From Platanthera guangdongensis (taxonomy: Eukaryota; Streptophyta; Magnoliopsida; Asparagales; Orchidaceae), in NCBI GenBank assembly GCA_039583875.1, contig CM077165.1:74016757-74080756 (forward strand): a DNA stretch of 64,000 nt, in the 5' to 3' direction. Below the pieces are notes generated by a model. It saw only the letters and a list, made by a program, of their open reading frames with translations, was not told the origin of the DNA and made no database searches. The position numbers were made by a program, and so were the translations under genes. Shown here in pieces: positions 1-10,379 of the stretch. Positions within the stretch are counted from its first letter, which is position 1, and each line of letters begins with the position of its first letter.

Positions 1-260
1 GGTTGATCCCACCAGTTGATCGAACAATTCATCTATTCGTGGAATCAGATACTTGTTCTTCTCTGTCAGCTTATTCAATTCACGGTAGTCAATAAATAAC
101 TGCAAACCACCGTCCTTCTTCTTCACAAACAGAACAGGTGCGCTCCAAGGTGACATACTTTGGTGTATATATCCCTACTCTAGCAACTCTTGCATATGGA
201 CTTTCAACTCAGTCATTTACTTTGGCGCGACATGATATGGTGAGCAGGCCACAGGTTTCG
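1..260 (-). pseudogene. Ty3/gypsy reverse transcriptase, N-terminal fragment
   Basis: On the minus strand this reads into the start of a gypsy RT. The signatures [15 protein letters not shown] and [13 protein letters not shown] are clear, followed by a [10 protein letters not shown] stretch, and the fragment runs off the window at position 1. Two in-frame stops precede the SPWSAP motif (in the APK*MTEL and LLE*GY contexts), so it is not functional. It continues the protease and gag remnants at 261-1592 as one minus-strand element. I infer, but cannot prove, that this is the distal part of TEK-F, whose leader and 5' LTR lie at 28753-31186. Confidence 0.85.
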
Positions 261-820
261 CACCTAGCACCAACTCAATCGTGAAGCCAATCTTCCGCTG
301 GGGGGTGGCCCAGGAAGATCCTTAGGTAACACATCCATAAACTCCGATACAACCAGAACATCCACGCCCTTCCGAATAGCCTTGACGACTTGGATTGCAG
401 ACATTACGGTCCCGCCGACTCCTCGCATACCCACAAACTTAGTCTCATGCTCGGTATTCTGACCTAGTGTGATCTCTTTTGACTGGCAGTCAATCAAGGC
501 ATGCTGCTCCGCGAGTCAGTCCATACCAAAGATCACATCAGATTCCGATATCGGCAGTACATATGCAGTCAAACAAAAATCCCGACTTCCAAATTGAACC
601 GCCACATCGCAAGACCTATCCGCAAGCATCAAACAAACATTCGGTAATAACACACTTATGCTATCTGCCTTCACATGACTCGGTACTCCAATTCGAGCTA
701 CCAAGTCCTTAGATAGAAATGAATGCAAAGCACCCGTATCAAACAGTGCTCTCGCCAGCGTGTTCTGAATCATAACAAAGCCTGTGGAACCATATCACAC
801 AGAAGCCACATACAAAGCAT
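261..820 (-). pseudogene. Gypsy aspartic protease and protease-RT linker remnant
   Basis: Minus-strand reading shows the retroviral-type aspartic protease active site as LFDTGALHSF, then the family motif VIFGMD near the end of the domain (about 516-773). The protease-RT linker follows (about 264-497), with VSAIQVVKAIRKG and DVLPKDLPGPPP. A stop after GMD and a frame change separate the two pieces. The enzyme would have matured Gag-Pol in the virus-like particle. The conserved catalytic triplet is intact but the reading frame is not. Confidence 0.85.
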
Positions 821-1592
821 GCAATAAGCAAAACAATTCAATAAATTAAATCATACTTATGACGACGTCACTCTGCTTTATGGCCTCCTGCAGGGCAAGG
901 TTGTAGACTCGGGGCTGCGCCTGGAATGCAGAGGACTCCACCACTGTCATTCCCTTCTCAGCATAAGAGACTCCCACCTTCTTTTCTCCCTTTGGCGGGT
1001 GAACACGACAATCATGGGTGATATGCCCCACTCTTCCATAAGTAAAGCAAGTACGAGTCTCTGGCCTCGAAGTGGCCCCCGACGTTGCACCCGATGCAAA
1101 CGTGGAAGGAGCTTGTCCAGACGACTTGGACCTCTTTACCCATATTTTTTATAATACGATTTCCCAGGTCGGGGCACATTGAACTATAGCTTTGTCACAG
1201 CCAAGGCCCGCTTTCCTTGCACCCTTTTCATGTCTTTCTCCAGCGCCCATGCGGTATCAACCAATGCCTGGAACCCTTGGTTCACTGAACTCAAAAGCAG
1301 GAATCACAACTCATCCCACATTCCTTCATAGAACCTATTGGTTTTCTGCTGCTCATCGGAGAAAATGGAGCCCGCATATTGTCCCAACTATGTGAAATCA
1401 TGCAGGTACGTCTCCACACTACCTTTTCCTTGCGTTAGCCATTGGAACTCATTTTCCATGGCAATGCGCTGTGCCGCTGGTAGGTGCTTTGCCATTAATA
1501 GTCGTGAGAACTCCTAAATCGAAACTTGTGTTAACTGCCTGCACGATAAGTGGTGTAACTCGATCTCATCCCACCAGTCACGAGAACATTAA
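821..1592 (-). pseudogene. Gypsy gag C-terminal half with zinc knuckle (truncated)
   Basis: Minus-strand reading gives a CCHC-knuckle remnant (GHITHDC preceded by a cysteine in the TCFTYG context, so the second Cys is Tyr). Upstream is a retrotransposon Gag region with the usual family pattern: SVETYLHDF, a short acidic stretch, RFYEGM, then ALVDTAWALEKDMKRV. The start of gag is missing. At about 1592/1593 the sequence switches abruptly to TEK-A 5' LTR. Frameshifts and stops make it non-coding. Confidence 0.7.
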
Positions 1593-3041
1593 TGTTCGTT
1601 GGTTCTCTGTCTAAGTTCAAGAGAGAGGAGAGCAACGAGGAAGAAGAAGTCTAGATCCGATCACCGACGGAGCTTCGGAGCTCCAAATCGCGAGCCGACT
1701 TCGGGTCTACGGAGGCAAGGAGATTGCGGTGCTTTTCATCCACGTACATTTCCATGGCGCCAAGGAAGAATGCTAGGATAACGATTCTCTACTTAAGCAT
1801 GTGAAGCTCTACTTTTTTTGCATAGAGAAGCCCGCTCTCGCGAGTTTGCGGTGGGTTTGAGGCGTTCCTTCTGGTAGACATGAATAGTCCCCGTTGTGTA
1901 CATGTAGAATCCGTAATCGAGAACGGATATAGGCATGTTGTGTGAAGCCTACCCGGACAAGTTGGTCTGGATCGGTGATGTTGCATTGCATAAGTGGTCG
2001 GAGAAGACTCCGTGCGAATGTTTGTTTTTTTGGGTTTTCTACGCGGTAGATTGCAATAGGGACCCTTGGGGATTAACTCCAAGGCGCACTTGAAAAACTG
2101 GGCGGATGCGTGATTCTGCTAACATGGTGGTCTGGGAGTCAACTTGAATATTACCGGGTTATGTGAACTGTGTGAAAATGGGACTCAGAGAAGTTTGACC
2201 CGCGCATATGGCTTAAATTGTCATTGCGATGTGAGCACGGGTTATGCGGAACCGTACCTGTTCTATGTCGTTCGGTGTGAGCCGTTGGCATAGATGAGGG
2301 TCTTTGGCAGTCTATAGCTTAAATTGATGTGACCCATGCTGGGAAGACAAAATTCTCATAAGATTGGCCATCAAAGTGGCGGTGGTGAGACCGGGGTGTC
2401 TATTGCTTAAATTGACGTGACATTGACCGGTTCACCGAGAATGTGCCCTGAGTGCACGGGATGTGTGGCCGTGTGTACCTATGTCTGTGATGTAGTGTTG
2501 TTACATTACTGCTTGATTATGCTAATAAAGTGCAGGGAAGGAGTATCGCCGCCCCGAGTTGGGGGCGGAATCGTTATAATTTGGTCAGCATTGCTGACCG
2601 TTGCTTTGGTTTGCCACTGTTGCGGTGGATTGTGCTTGCAGGTGCTGCGGAGCCGAGCGGTAAATAGCAGGCTAAAGCCCAAGTTGCTGTGCTGGCCCTC
2701 GAAGCCCTAATGCTTAGTGTTTTCTTTTATTCATGTATGGCCGGCCTGCGTGCCGAGGTTTGGAAAACACTTCTATTTGAGTAAACAAATGTAAGACCTT
2801 AAGGCCATTGTACTTGTGTATTTGTACGTTCATTCCGTGGCTTGTTAGTGGACATTCATGCTAGTGTTGGGTTCTTTATTAATGCAACTTTTAATTGCTT
2901 CCGCTAGAATGCTCTGTGTAGGACGTTGATATTAGTTAGATGGTTTCCATTGAGTAACCGCCCGGTCTGTCTATGGTATATAGCGTCGGGCCACGGCCGG
3001 ACCTACTGCTATATGCTATGCGACAGATAGGGGGTGTTATA
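1593..3041 (+). repeat. TEK-A 5' LTR, left-truncated
   Basis: Aligns by eye, with scattered substitutions, to 8214-9663 of the 3' LTR, beginning at TGTTCG and ending in the GATAGGGGGTGTTATA context. The expected terminal ACA reads ATA. The missing part includes the whole minisatellite present in the 3' LTR. No genes; ORFs here are incidental. Confidence 0.9.
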
Positions 3042-3044
3042 ATT

Positions 3045-3054
3045 TGGTATCAGA
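3045..3054 (+). other. TEK-A primer-binding site
   Basis: TGGTATCAGA lies 3 bp after the LTR end. It is complementary to the 3' end of plant initiator tRNA-Met, the usual minus-strand primer for plant LTR retrotransposons. It fixes the LTR boundary and the element's orientation. Confidence 0.85.
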
Positions 3055-3265
3055 CAACTTGTTTTGGTCAGGCTTAAATGAATTCGTGGCCGAATTGTTT
3101 TAAGTGGCGGTGAGCACATGTATGTGCGTATTCGTTATAACATCAAAAGAACCCATGAATGCCCACTTATGAACGAAAATACACGTGTTTGAGGAACCTG
3201 TGTGTTCCTATAATTGCTTTTTGAAATTTTGTATGGTCATTTAACGGTGTTTTGTACGACTATAG

Positions 3266-4222
3266 GTGACCAGAAGCGGTGATGGGCCGTCAGAACATCC
3301 GGTTTCTGAGGATTATAGTGCACCTGGTGACGTGCCTGCAACCCGTCCCTCCGCTGAAACCATAAGAATGGTGGTGGAAGCAGAGTTCGCTGCTATTGGT
3401 GCACAAAATGAAAGACGTGTGCAGTCCCCTATTTTTGAGGTAATTCCAACGCTGGGTGGTGTGATGGAGCAAACGGCATTTATAGGACCGTTGGGTCAGC
3501 AGTTGAACATGATTTTAGTGCAGGGTACGCACTCAGTTGAGGAATATTTGCAAGTGTTTCTGATGATAAGACGCTCCTCAGGCTCTGAAGTGGAGAGCGA
3601 GCAGTCGATGGTCGATAGGTTTTATAATAGCCTGCGCGGCTAATTGCGAGTTATGCTGCTAGGACCAAAATTATTGGGATTCCGAGCCTTGGTGGAATCA
3701 GCTAAATCTTTGGAAGTAGATTTGGCAAAAGTCAATCAGATGTTGGAGCTCTAGGTACTAGACTGTCCAGATTCTGAAAAATCTGAATACCTAAGGAGGA
3801 GGAACAAGAAGTCCAAAATGTCTACTGGTCAGGCTCTATATGGTTGTTTTAAATGTGTCAAGGAAGGGCACTTTGCCCGAGACTTTCGGAATGGTGCTCA
3901 GAAGTTAAAGAAAGCTATGCCAGGAGCAGGTATAGGACAAAGTGCCAGATATCTGAATCGAATCCAAGGAAGCAAAGACTTGGATATGCAGAAGACGGAG
4001 TTCAAAATGCCGAACTCCTCAAAGTCTGCGTACCGTAGGTGGTATAGGAAGGCTAAAACTTCGGGTCCAGCTCCTTCTTCTGGTGCTTCTGGGAAGACTA
4101 CGGGTCGAACCTCGGGCGTATGCTTTAATTGTGGAAAGCCGGGGCACTTTGCCCGAGACTGCTGGAACGGATGTCCCAAGTCCGATAAGAAGCACGTTGT
4201 CGTGATGACAGGTACGGCTTAA
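3266..4222 (+). pseudogene. TEK-A gag (capsid/nucocapsid), broken
   Basis: Gag-like product: N-terminal part at 3266-3643, RFYNSLRG then an in-frame TAA, followed by LRVMLLGPK and ALVESAKSLE to a TAG near 3752. The C-terminal part at 3818-4222 has two CCHC knuckles: CFKCVKEGHFARDF (last Cys changed to Phe) and an intact CFNCGKPGHFARDC. It would form the particle and bind genomic RNA. There is no ATG: the frame opens with GTG directly after an in-frame TAG in a CTATAG/GTGACC context, identical in TEK-D. The start may lie upstream across a splice, may be lost, or may be non-AUG. Confidence 0.85.
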
Positions 4223-4644
4223 AGTTATAGCAGTTTAGCTGAAAATACTTGTTGCTCTTATGCATGTTAGCTTAGAACTGTTTGTGCTAAGCTTTGTTCT
4301 GATTTTTTTTGATTAATTCGGAAAGAGCACCGTTCTCTTAGGGAGCTTCGCATCCCCTTTTGACCAAGGGATATGTATTGCGCGTCGGAGTACCTCTTTC
4401 GATGGCAAAAAACAAATTGGATGCGTTGTTGTCTAATGATGCTCATTGGGCGCGAGTAGAATCTGTTTCGTTTAGGTGCGGATAGGGAGTCAAGACTTTG
4501 ACTTATAAACGGCGTTACTACCGTTAGGGGAGCTCGACGTAATCTTTGGTATGGACTGGCTCTCGGAGCAGCAAGCATACATTGATCGAAATCGCAAGAA
4601 AGTCAAGTTGGGAACTGGTCGTGAGACGACATTTGTGGGCTTGA
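4223..4644 (+). pseudogene. TEK-A protease remnant
   Basis: Only the distal protease signature is easily read (VIFGMDWLSEQQAYIDRN, about 4530-4590), with the family linker [11 protein letters not shown] after it. The catalytic DTG region is not recognisable. The linker is in a different frame from the downstream RT. Compared with TEK-D, about 150 bp between KAV and the RT are missing, so the protease-RT linker is shortened. Confidence 0.7.
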
Positions 4645-5853
4645 ATGGGGTCGAGCATGACGTTGGTGTCCTTCCTTCAGATGGTTAAGGCGGTTTGGTG
4701 TGATGCCAAACCAGTCATACACTCTTCGTATCGGTTAGCGCCTAAGGAGATGGAGGAGCTGAAGGTGCAACTTCAAGAGTTGTTGGAGCAAGGGTTTGTG
4801 CGTCCAAGTTTGTCTCCTTGGAGCGCACCAGTACTATTTGTTAAGAAGAAGGATGGAAGCTTGAGGCTTTGTATTGATTACCGAGAACTGAACAAGTTGA
4901 CGGAGAAGAACAAGTACCCAATCCCAAGGATAGATGATCTTTTTGATCAGTTGGTCGGGTCGATAGTGTACTCTAAGTTGGATCTTAAGTCCGGCTACTA
5001 TCAGTTGAGAATAAGGGAGGGGGATATACCTAAGACAGTGTTTAGTACGAGATACGGGCATTACAAGTTTACGGTCATGCCGTTTGGGCTGATGAATGCG
5101 CCGTTAGTGTTCATGGATTTGATGAACAGGACTTTCCGGGAGTACTTGGACCATTTTGTGATCGTCTTCATCGACGATATTTTGGTGTACTTGCAGAGTG
5201 AGGAGGATCACTTCAGGCATCTACATTTGGTTTTGGAGACGCTGAGGAGGAATCAGTTGTACGCCAAGTTCTCTAAATGTGAGTTTTGGTTGTCCTCAGT
5301 GGCATTCCTTGGTCATATAGTGAGTGGGGAAGGTATTACAGTGGATCCGGTGAAGATTGTCGCGATACGAGAGTGGCCTGAGCTTTCTACGATAGCGGAA
5401 GTCCGGAGCTTTCTGGGGCTTTCTGGCTATTATAGGCGCTTCATGGAGAACTTCTCGCGGATAGCGTTACCTCTCACTACTTTGACGAAGAAAGAGCAGA
5501 AGTTCGTTTGGACGCCGGAGTGGGCGCGAGCTTTTGAGGAGTCGAAATGTCGGTTTACCACAGCGCCTGTGTTGAGTTCGCCGAGTGGGACTGATGGTTT
5601 TGAGATTTATACCGATGCTTTGGGCAGTGGTTTGGGTTGTGTGCTGCTACAGCATGGAAGCATTATAACATATGGCTCGAGACAACTGAAAGTGCACGAG
5701 AGGAACTATCTGGTCCATAACTTGGAGTTAGCAGCCATGATTTTTGCCTTGAAGCTGTGGAGACACTACTTGTATGGTGTGAGGGTCATTATCTACACCG
5801 ATCACAAGAGCCTGAAGTATTTGATTGATCAGAAAGATCTGAACATGCGGTAG
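4645..5853 (+). pseudogene. TEK-A reverse transcriptase-RNase H
   Basis: A 402-codon open frame covering most of RT and RNase H. Visible: [23 protein letters not shown] near residue 77, MPFGLMNAP, the catalytic FIDDILVY near residue 174 (this superfamily's version of the YxDD box), then the RNase H aspartate in EIYTDALG near residue 320 and [15 protein letters not shown]. The frame ends at TAG in a context where relatives have Gln (LNMR/Q), consistent with a C-to-T change. Beyond it the same protein resumes (VDYTFKIHYVPGKGNAVADAFSR, in part). The predicted start is only the first Met; the real protein began in protease. Confidence 0.9.
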
Positions 5854-6389
5854 CGTAGATGGATGTAGTTCCTGGTGGACTATACGTTCAAGATCCACTA
5901 TGTTCCTGGTAAAGGTAATGCGGTTGCGGACGCGTTTAGTCGTTGGGCCCCAGCTCAAGCCAATTGGTTGTTGGTCCATGACGAGCGGTTGGTTCGGGAG
6001 TTGGAGGCGTTGGAGATCTTTTGCGTAGACAAGCAGTCGAGTACTGAAGCGCTATTGAACTGGACGGAAGTTCAGTATGACCTGGCTGATCGGATTCGAC
6101 AGGCTTTGGATATGGATGACCACATGAAGCAGATCATGGTTGAAGCTCTGGATGGGTCAAATTCTCAATTCGTTGTTGAGGACAGATTGCTTTGGAAAGA
6201 CGGTCGTCTGTTCATACCAAGCGTGGGCATTTTGCGGGTGGATTTGTTTGGCAAAATACTCGAATCCCCGTGGAAAAGATGTATCTGATGTTAAGAAATT
6301 ATTCGGTGGACGTGAAGAAGGATGTGGCAGTATGTGGCAAAATGCCAAACTTGCCTTAGGAGGAGGAGTGCCAAAAGCCGGGAGGATTC
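5854..6389 (+). pseudogene. TEK-A RNase H end and integrase zinc-binding region, frameshifted
   Basis: Continues pol from the TAG at 5851-5853: the RNase H tail through GNAVADAFSRW is open to about 6288. The His-His-Cys-Cys integrase N-terminal domain expected here is damaged by a deletion and frameshift around 6250-6300. TEK-D keeps the homologous HH part in a KAHHTKYSIHPGSTKMY context. A normal integrase could not be made. Confidence 0.8.
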
Positions 6390-7487
6390 TTGAAGTCCTT
6401 GCCTATTCCGGAGTGGAAGTTTGACGACATTACTATGGACTTTGTGCACGAGTTTCCAAGGTCGCAAAAAGAGAACGACGCCATTTGGGTGGTCATAGAT
6501 CGTCTAACGAAGGTGTCGCATTTCATTCCGCATAGGAAGGATGATTCGGTTGAGAAACTGGCAAAGTTATATGTGGATAATATAGTATGGCTTCACGGTG
6601 TGCCCCACAGCATCGTGAGTGATCGAGATGGGCAGTTCACGTCCAATGATTGGAGGTTGGTGCAGCGGATGTTGGAGACAAAGCTGATTTTCAGCACAAC
6701 CTTTCATCTGCAAACTGATGGACAAACCGAAAGGGTCAATATGACGATGGAGGACATGCTTCGCAAGTGCGTCCTGGATTTTGGAAAGCAATGGGAAGAC
6801 CACCTATACTTTGTGGAGTTCGCGTACAACAATAGCTACCAGGCAAGCATACAAATGGCGACCTTCGAGTCCCTTTATTATAGAAGATGTCGCACGTCGT
6901 TGTCTTGGTTGGAAACGGGCGAGTCAAAACTATTCAAGCGACAAGAGATGGAGGATGCTACTTCTCTAGTGAGAACCATTCAGGAGAGGTTTCTAATCGC
7001 TCTAGACCGCCAGGCTATTTACTATAATGCCAAGCAAAGGAACGTGGGGTTTGTTGTTGGCGATTGGGTGTACTTGAAGATCAAGCCGTTCAAGGGTGTC
7101 TCGTGGGTGCAGCGCTTGAAGAAGCTAAGCCCGAGGTACCTTGGACCGTTTGAGGTTCTAGAGCGGATTGGTGAAGCAGCTTATCATTTGAAGCTATCCG
7201 TGGAGCTTAGTGGTCTACATGATGTATTCCATATATCGGTACTACGGAAGGCGGTGCAAGAGCTTTCGCTTGTGATCACGGTGGATCAAGTGCTGGTCAA
7301 TAGTGGGTTGACGACAAAGGTCAAGCCCATACGTATTGAGGACTCGGAGGTTAAGCGGCTACGCAAAAAAGAGATCAGGATGGTCAAGGTCCGTTGGGAC
7401 AACTACGATCAGGAGGAGCTTTCGTGGGAACGAGAGCAGACCAAGCTTGAGGAGTACCCGGAGTTATTCCACTCAGGTACCGTTTGA
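6390..7487 (+). CDS. TEK-A integrase core plus chromodomain (open fragment)
   Basis: A 365-codon open frame holding the integrase catalytic core and C-terminus. DDE residues are visible as VVIDRLTK (first D, about residue 37), IVSDRDGQF (second D, about residue 77) and QTDGQTERVN (E, about residue 115). The GPF/Y-type module (SPRYLGPFEVLERIG) follows at about 250-265. A chromodomain-like C-terminus is at about 325-362, with VKVRWDNYDQEELSWE ahead of YPELF. The integrase inserts cDNA; the chromodomain is known in chromoviruses to bias insertion toward marked chromatin. The zinc-binding N-terminus is broken upstream, so this is a surviving fragment. It is the only copy here with a complete chromodomain. 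Confidence 0.88.
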   Translation: MKSLPIPEWKFDDITMDFVHEFPRSQKENDAIWVVIDRLTKVSHFIPHRKDDSVEKLAKLYVDNIVWLHGVPHSIVSDRDGQFTSNDWRLVQRMLETKLIFSTTFHLQTDGQTERVNMTMEDMLRKCVLDFGKQWEDHLYFVEFAYNNSYQASIQMATFESLYYRRCRTSLSWLETGESKLFKRQEMEDATSLVRTIQERFLIALDRQAIYYNAKQRNVGFVVGDWVYLKIKPFKGVSWVQRLKKLSPRYLGPFEVLERIGEAAYHLKLSVELSGLHDVFHISVLRKAVQELSLVITVDQVLVNSGLTTKVKPIRIEDSEVKRLRKKEIRMVKVRWDNYDQEELSWEREQTKLEEYPELFHSGTV

Positions 7488-7529
7488 GTTGTGTTTATCT
7501 TTCCTTTATGTAATTTCGGGGACGAAATT

Positions 7530-7548
7530 CTTTTAAGAGGTGGAGAGT
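7530..7548 (+). other. TEK-A polypurine tract
   Basis: A purine-rich run (TTAAGAGGTGGAGAGT context) immediately before the 3' LTR, the expected plus-strand primer. TEK-D and TEK-E have the same site on the minus strand as AAGAGGGGGAGAGT and a close variant. Confidence 0.8.
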
Positions 7549-9663
7549 TGTAACGCCCTGAAACTCAAAAGAGCGATGGGAGGCATTTTGAGCCAAGTTT
7601 GAAATTTGGCAGGGGTCACACGGCCTGGGACACGGGAGTGTCATAGGCTGTGTCCTTGGCGGGTTGTGGCATGTTTGATGCACAGCCTGCTATGTCGACA
7701 TAGGGCCTGTTGTGTCAACACAGGGCCTGCTGTGTTAACACAGGTCCTGCTGTGTCGACACAAGGCCTGCTGTGTCGACACATGGCCTGCTATGTCGACA
7801 CAACCCTTATTGTGTCGACACAGGGCCTGCTGTGTTGACACAGGGCCTCTTGTGTCGACACAGCCCCTGCTGTGTCGACACAGGGCCTGCTGTGTCGACA
7901 CACGGCCTGCTGTGTCGACACAGCCAGGGTGTGCTGTGTCGACACAGGGTGTGCTGTGTCGACACAGAGTGTCGACACAAGTGTCGAGTGTCTACACAGG
8001 GGTCTTTGCAGGGTCTCGACTAAATGTCCCGACACAGTTTGAGTTTGTCGCAGACGAGTCCTGCTCCGGTTTGTGAACTGTGCGGTGTTCGGCCCATTTT
8101 TTTCATGTCAGACTCGGATCGTAGCCGTACATTTCTTTATGTTGGGATCCGACGGCTGGAGGTTATTCCTACTGGGATATACCCGAGTTTAGGGTTTCAA
8201 AACCCTCATCTTCTGTTCGCTGGTTCTCCGTCTAAGTTTTAGAGAGAGGGGAGAGCAACGCGGAAGAAGAAGTCTAGATCTGGTCACTGGCAGAGCTTCA
8301 GAGCTCCAAATCGTGAGCCGACTTTGGATCTACGGAGGTAAGGAGATTGCAATGCTTTTCATCCACGTACGTTTCCATGGTGCCAAGGAAGAATGCTAGG
8401 GTAACGATTCTCTACTTGAGCATGTGAAGCTCTACTTATTTTGCATAGGAAGCCCGCTCTCGCGAGTTTGCGGTGGGTTTGAGGCGTTCCTTCGGGTAGA
8501 CATGAATAGTCCTCATTGTGTACATGTAGAGTCCGTAATCGAGAACAGATATAGGCATGTTATGTGAAGACTACCCGGACAAGTTAGTCTGGATCGGTGA
8601 TGTTGCATTGCATAAATGGCCGGAGAAGACTCCGTGCGAATGTTTGTTTTTTCGGGTTTTCTACGCGGTAGATTGCAACAGGGAGCCTTGGGGATTAACT
8701 CCAAGGCACACACAGAAAATTGTGCAGATGCGTGATTCTGCTAACATGTTGGCCTGGGAGCCAACTTGAACATAATCGGGTTATGTGAACTGTGTGAAAA
8801 CGGGACTCGGAGAAGTTTGACACGCGCATATGGCTTAAATTATCGTTGCGATGTGAGCACGGGTTAGGCAGAACCGTACCCGTTCTATATCGTTCGGTGT
8901 GAGTTGTTGGCATAGATGAGGGTCTTCGGCAGTCTATGGCTTAAATTGACATGACCCATGCCGGGAAGACAAAATGCTCATAAGATTGGCCGTCAAAGTG
9001 GCGGTGGTGAGACCGGGGTGTCTATGGCTTAAATTGACCATACATTGACCGGTTCACCGAGAATGTGCCATGAGTGCATGGGGTGTGTGGCCGTGTGTGC
9101 CTAAGACTGTGATGTAGTGTTGCTATATTACTGCTTGATTATGCTAATAAAGTGCAGGGAAGGAGCATCGCCGCCCCGAGTTGGGGGCAAGATCGTTATA
9201 ATTTGATCAGCATTGCTGACCGTTGCTTTGGTTTGCCACCGTTTCGGTGGATTGTGCTTGCAAGTGCTGCGGAGCCGAGCGGTAAATAGCGTGCTAAAGC
9301 CCAAGTTGTTGTGCTGGCCCTCGAAGGCCTAATGCTTAGTGTTTTCTTTTATTCATGTATGGTCGGCCTGCGTGTCGTGGTTTGGAAAACACTTCTATTT
9401 GAGTAAACAAATGTAAGGCCTTAAGGCCATTGTACTTGCGTATTTGTACGTCCATTCTGTGGCTTGTTAGTGGACATTCATGGTAGTGTTGGGTTCTTTA
9501 TTAATGCAACTTTTAATTGCTTCCGCTAGAATGCTCTGTGCAGGACGTTGATATTAGTTGGATGGTTTCCATTGAGTAACCACCCGGTCTGTCTGTGGTA
9601 TATGGCATCGGGCCCCGGCTAGACCTACTATTATATGTTATGTGATGGATAGGGGGTTTTACA
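7549..9663 (+). repeat. TEK-A 3' LTR (complete, 2115 bp)
   Basis: Begins TGTAACGCCCTGAAACTC and ends GGGGGTTTTACA, giving TG...CA termini. The first 650 bp hold the palindromic minisatellite and are lost from the 5' LTR. TEK-D and TEK-E LTRs end in the reverse complement of the same start, so they belong to one family. ORFs in this LTR (for example 7606-8076) are by-products of the repeat. Confidence 0.92.
7689..8005 (+). repeat. 20-bp palindromic minisatellite in TEK-A 3' LTR
   Basis: Twelve consecutive 20-bp units from 7689 to 7928, consensus GCTGTGTCGACACAGGGCCT, then irregular copies to about 8005. Each unit centres on a 14-bp palindrome, CTGTGTCGACACAG. The first unit has both arms changed (TATGTCGACATA) and stays palindromic; the third has centre TTAA instead of TCGA and also stays palindromic. 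Others show single changes TCAA or TTGA at the central CpG, the pattern expected from methyl-cytosine deamination. Confidence 0.95.
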
Positions 9664-10339
9664 GAGTGAGCAGGGGTTATCTCAACTAAAGCCAGTCAAC
9701 CAGAAAACACAAGCCGCACAAGAGACTTTATAACAGTAATCTTCTTTACACAGCGAGACATACATGGCGAGACATGCTTCACCAAAACCAACACAGGGAA
9801 AGCAGAGTCAATTACAACGACAAGACAAACAAGCCATGCGAACTCAAACATCAAGCCGTCGGTCTACTACTGTGGGGTCCGCTCAGTCCGCCAGGTCACC
9901 AGACCGCAACCCAAGCTGCACAGACTACCCCTTATTCCAATGCTAGCTCTAACTGCCGATCTGCAAGCCGCCTAACCGCAAGGTCGCCTAGCCGCCAGAC
10001 TGTACAAGCTGCGATGCCGAATAGAACAGTCTGCCTGAAGTAGGCGACTTATTGAACCCCGAACCAAGTTGCGAAAGAGAAGACCGTCTGGTCACTGCCC
10101 GCGACCTGATGTTTACCTCCTGTTGCTTAACCGCAGAGTCCGCACTGTCCCTGACGCAATCAGATCCAAGGCCTGGTTTTCCAGCGCTATCCGCACAACC
10201 TGCATATCACAACCTGGTCAACACAACCAAACCACGCGGACACCAAAAAACAGTCCGCAGCAACTTGTGCGAGCTCAAGTTACTGTTCACTTACTTCGGT
10301 TGGTTTCTTAGAATACTATTCCTGATGTGACATGGGTCC

Positions 10340-10347
10340 TATTTATA
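10340..10347 (-). promoter_or_regulatory. TATA box in COP-B 3' LTR
   Basis: TATAAATA on the minus strand inside a conserved GC-flanked context, repeated in the other LTR at 27486-27493. A plausible LTR core promoter; the transcription start would lie some 25-35 bp further on the minus strand. Inference from sequence only. Confidence 0.55.
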
Positions 10348-10379
10348 AGCACGATGATGATTGTGGTCACCGCCCTAGC

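Larger units (their letters stand above)
1593..9663 (+). mobile_element. TEK-A: Ty3/gypsy chromovirus (Tekay/Del-like), 5'-truncated
   Basis: Plus-strand element: partial 5' LTR, PBS, gag, protease, RT-RNase H, integrase with C-terminal chromodomain, polypurine tract, complete 3' LTR. Domain order and the terminal chromodomain assign it to the chromoviruses; the roughly 2.1-kb LTR and RT motifs suggest Tekay/Del. All coding domains carry lesions. The first 665 bp or so of the 5' LTR are absent, so no target-site duplication can be checked. Its 3' LTR abuts a COP-B LTR that itself lacks about 120 bp, suggesting insertion into COP-B followed by a deletion on the left side. Confidence 0.9.

Noticed and set aside
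2417..2710. 97-aa ORF with hydrophobic Val/Leu/Cys stretch, possible small membrane protein
   Set aside because: Inside the TEK-A 5' LTR; the homologous part of the 3' LTR does not keep the frame.
7689..8005. CRISPR-like regularly spaced repeat
   Set aside because: Units are head-to-tail with no unique spacers, in plant LTR DNA, with no cas genes.
7606..8076. Long ORFs on both strands with Cys/His/Arg-rich repeats (for example CRHRACCVDTG)
   Set aside because: They arise from a 20-bp repeat without stop codons; the unit is not a multiple of three, so frames cycle. Located inside an LTR.
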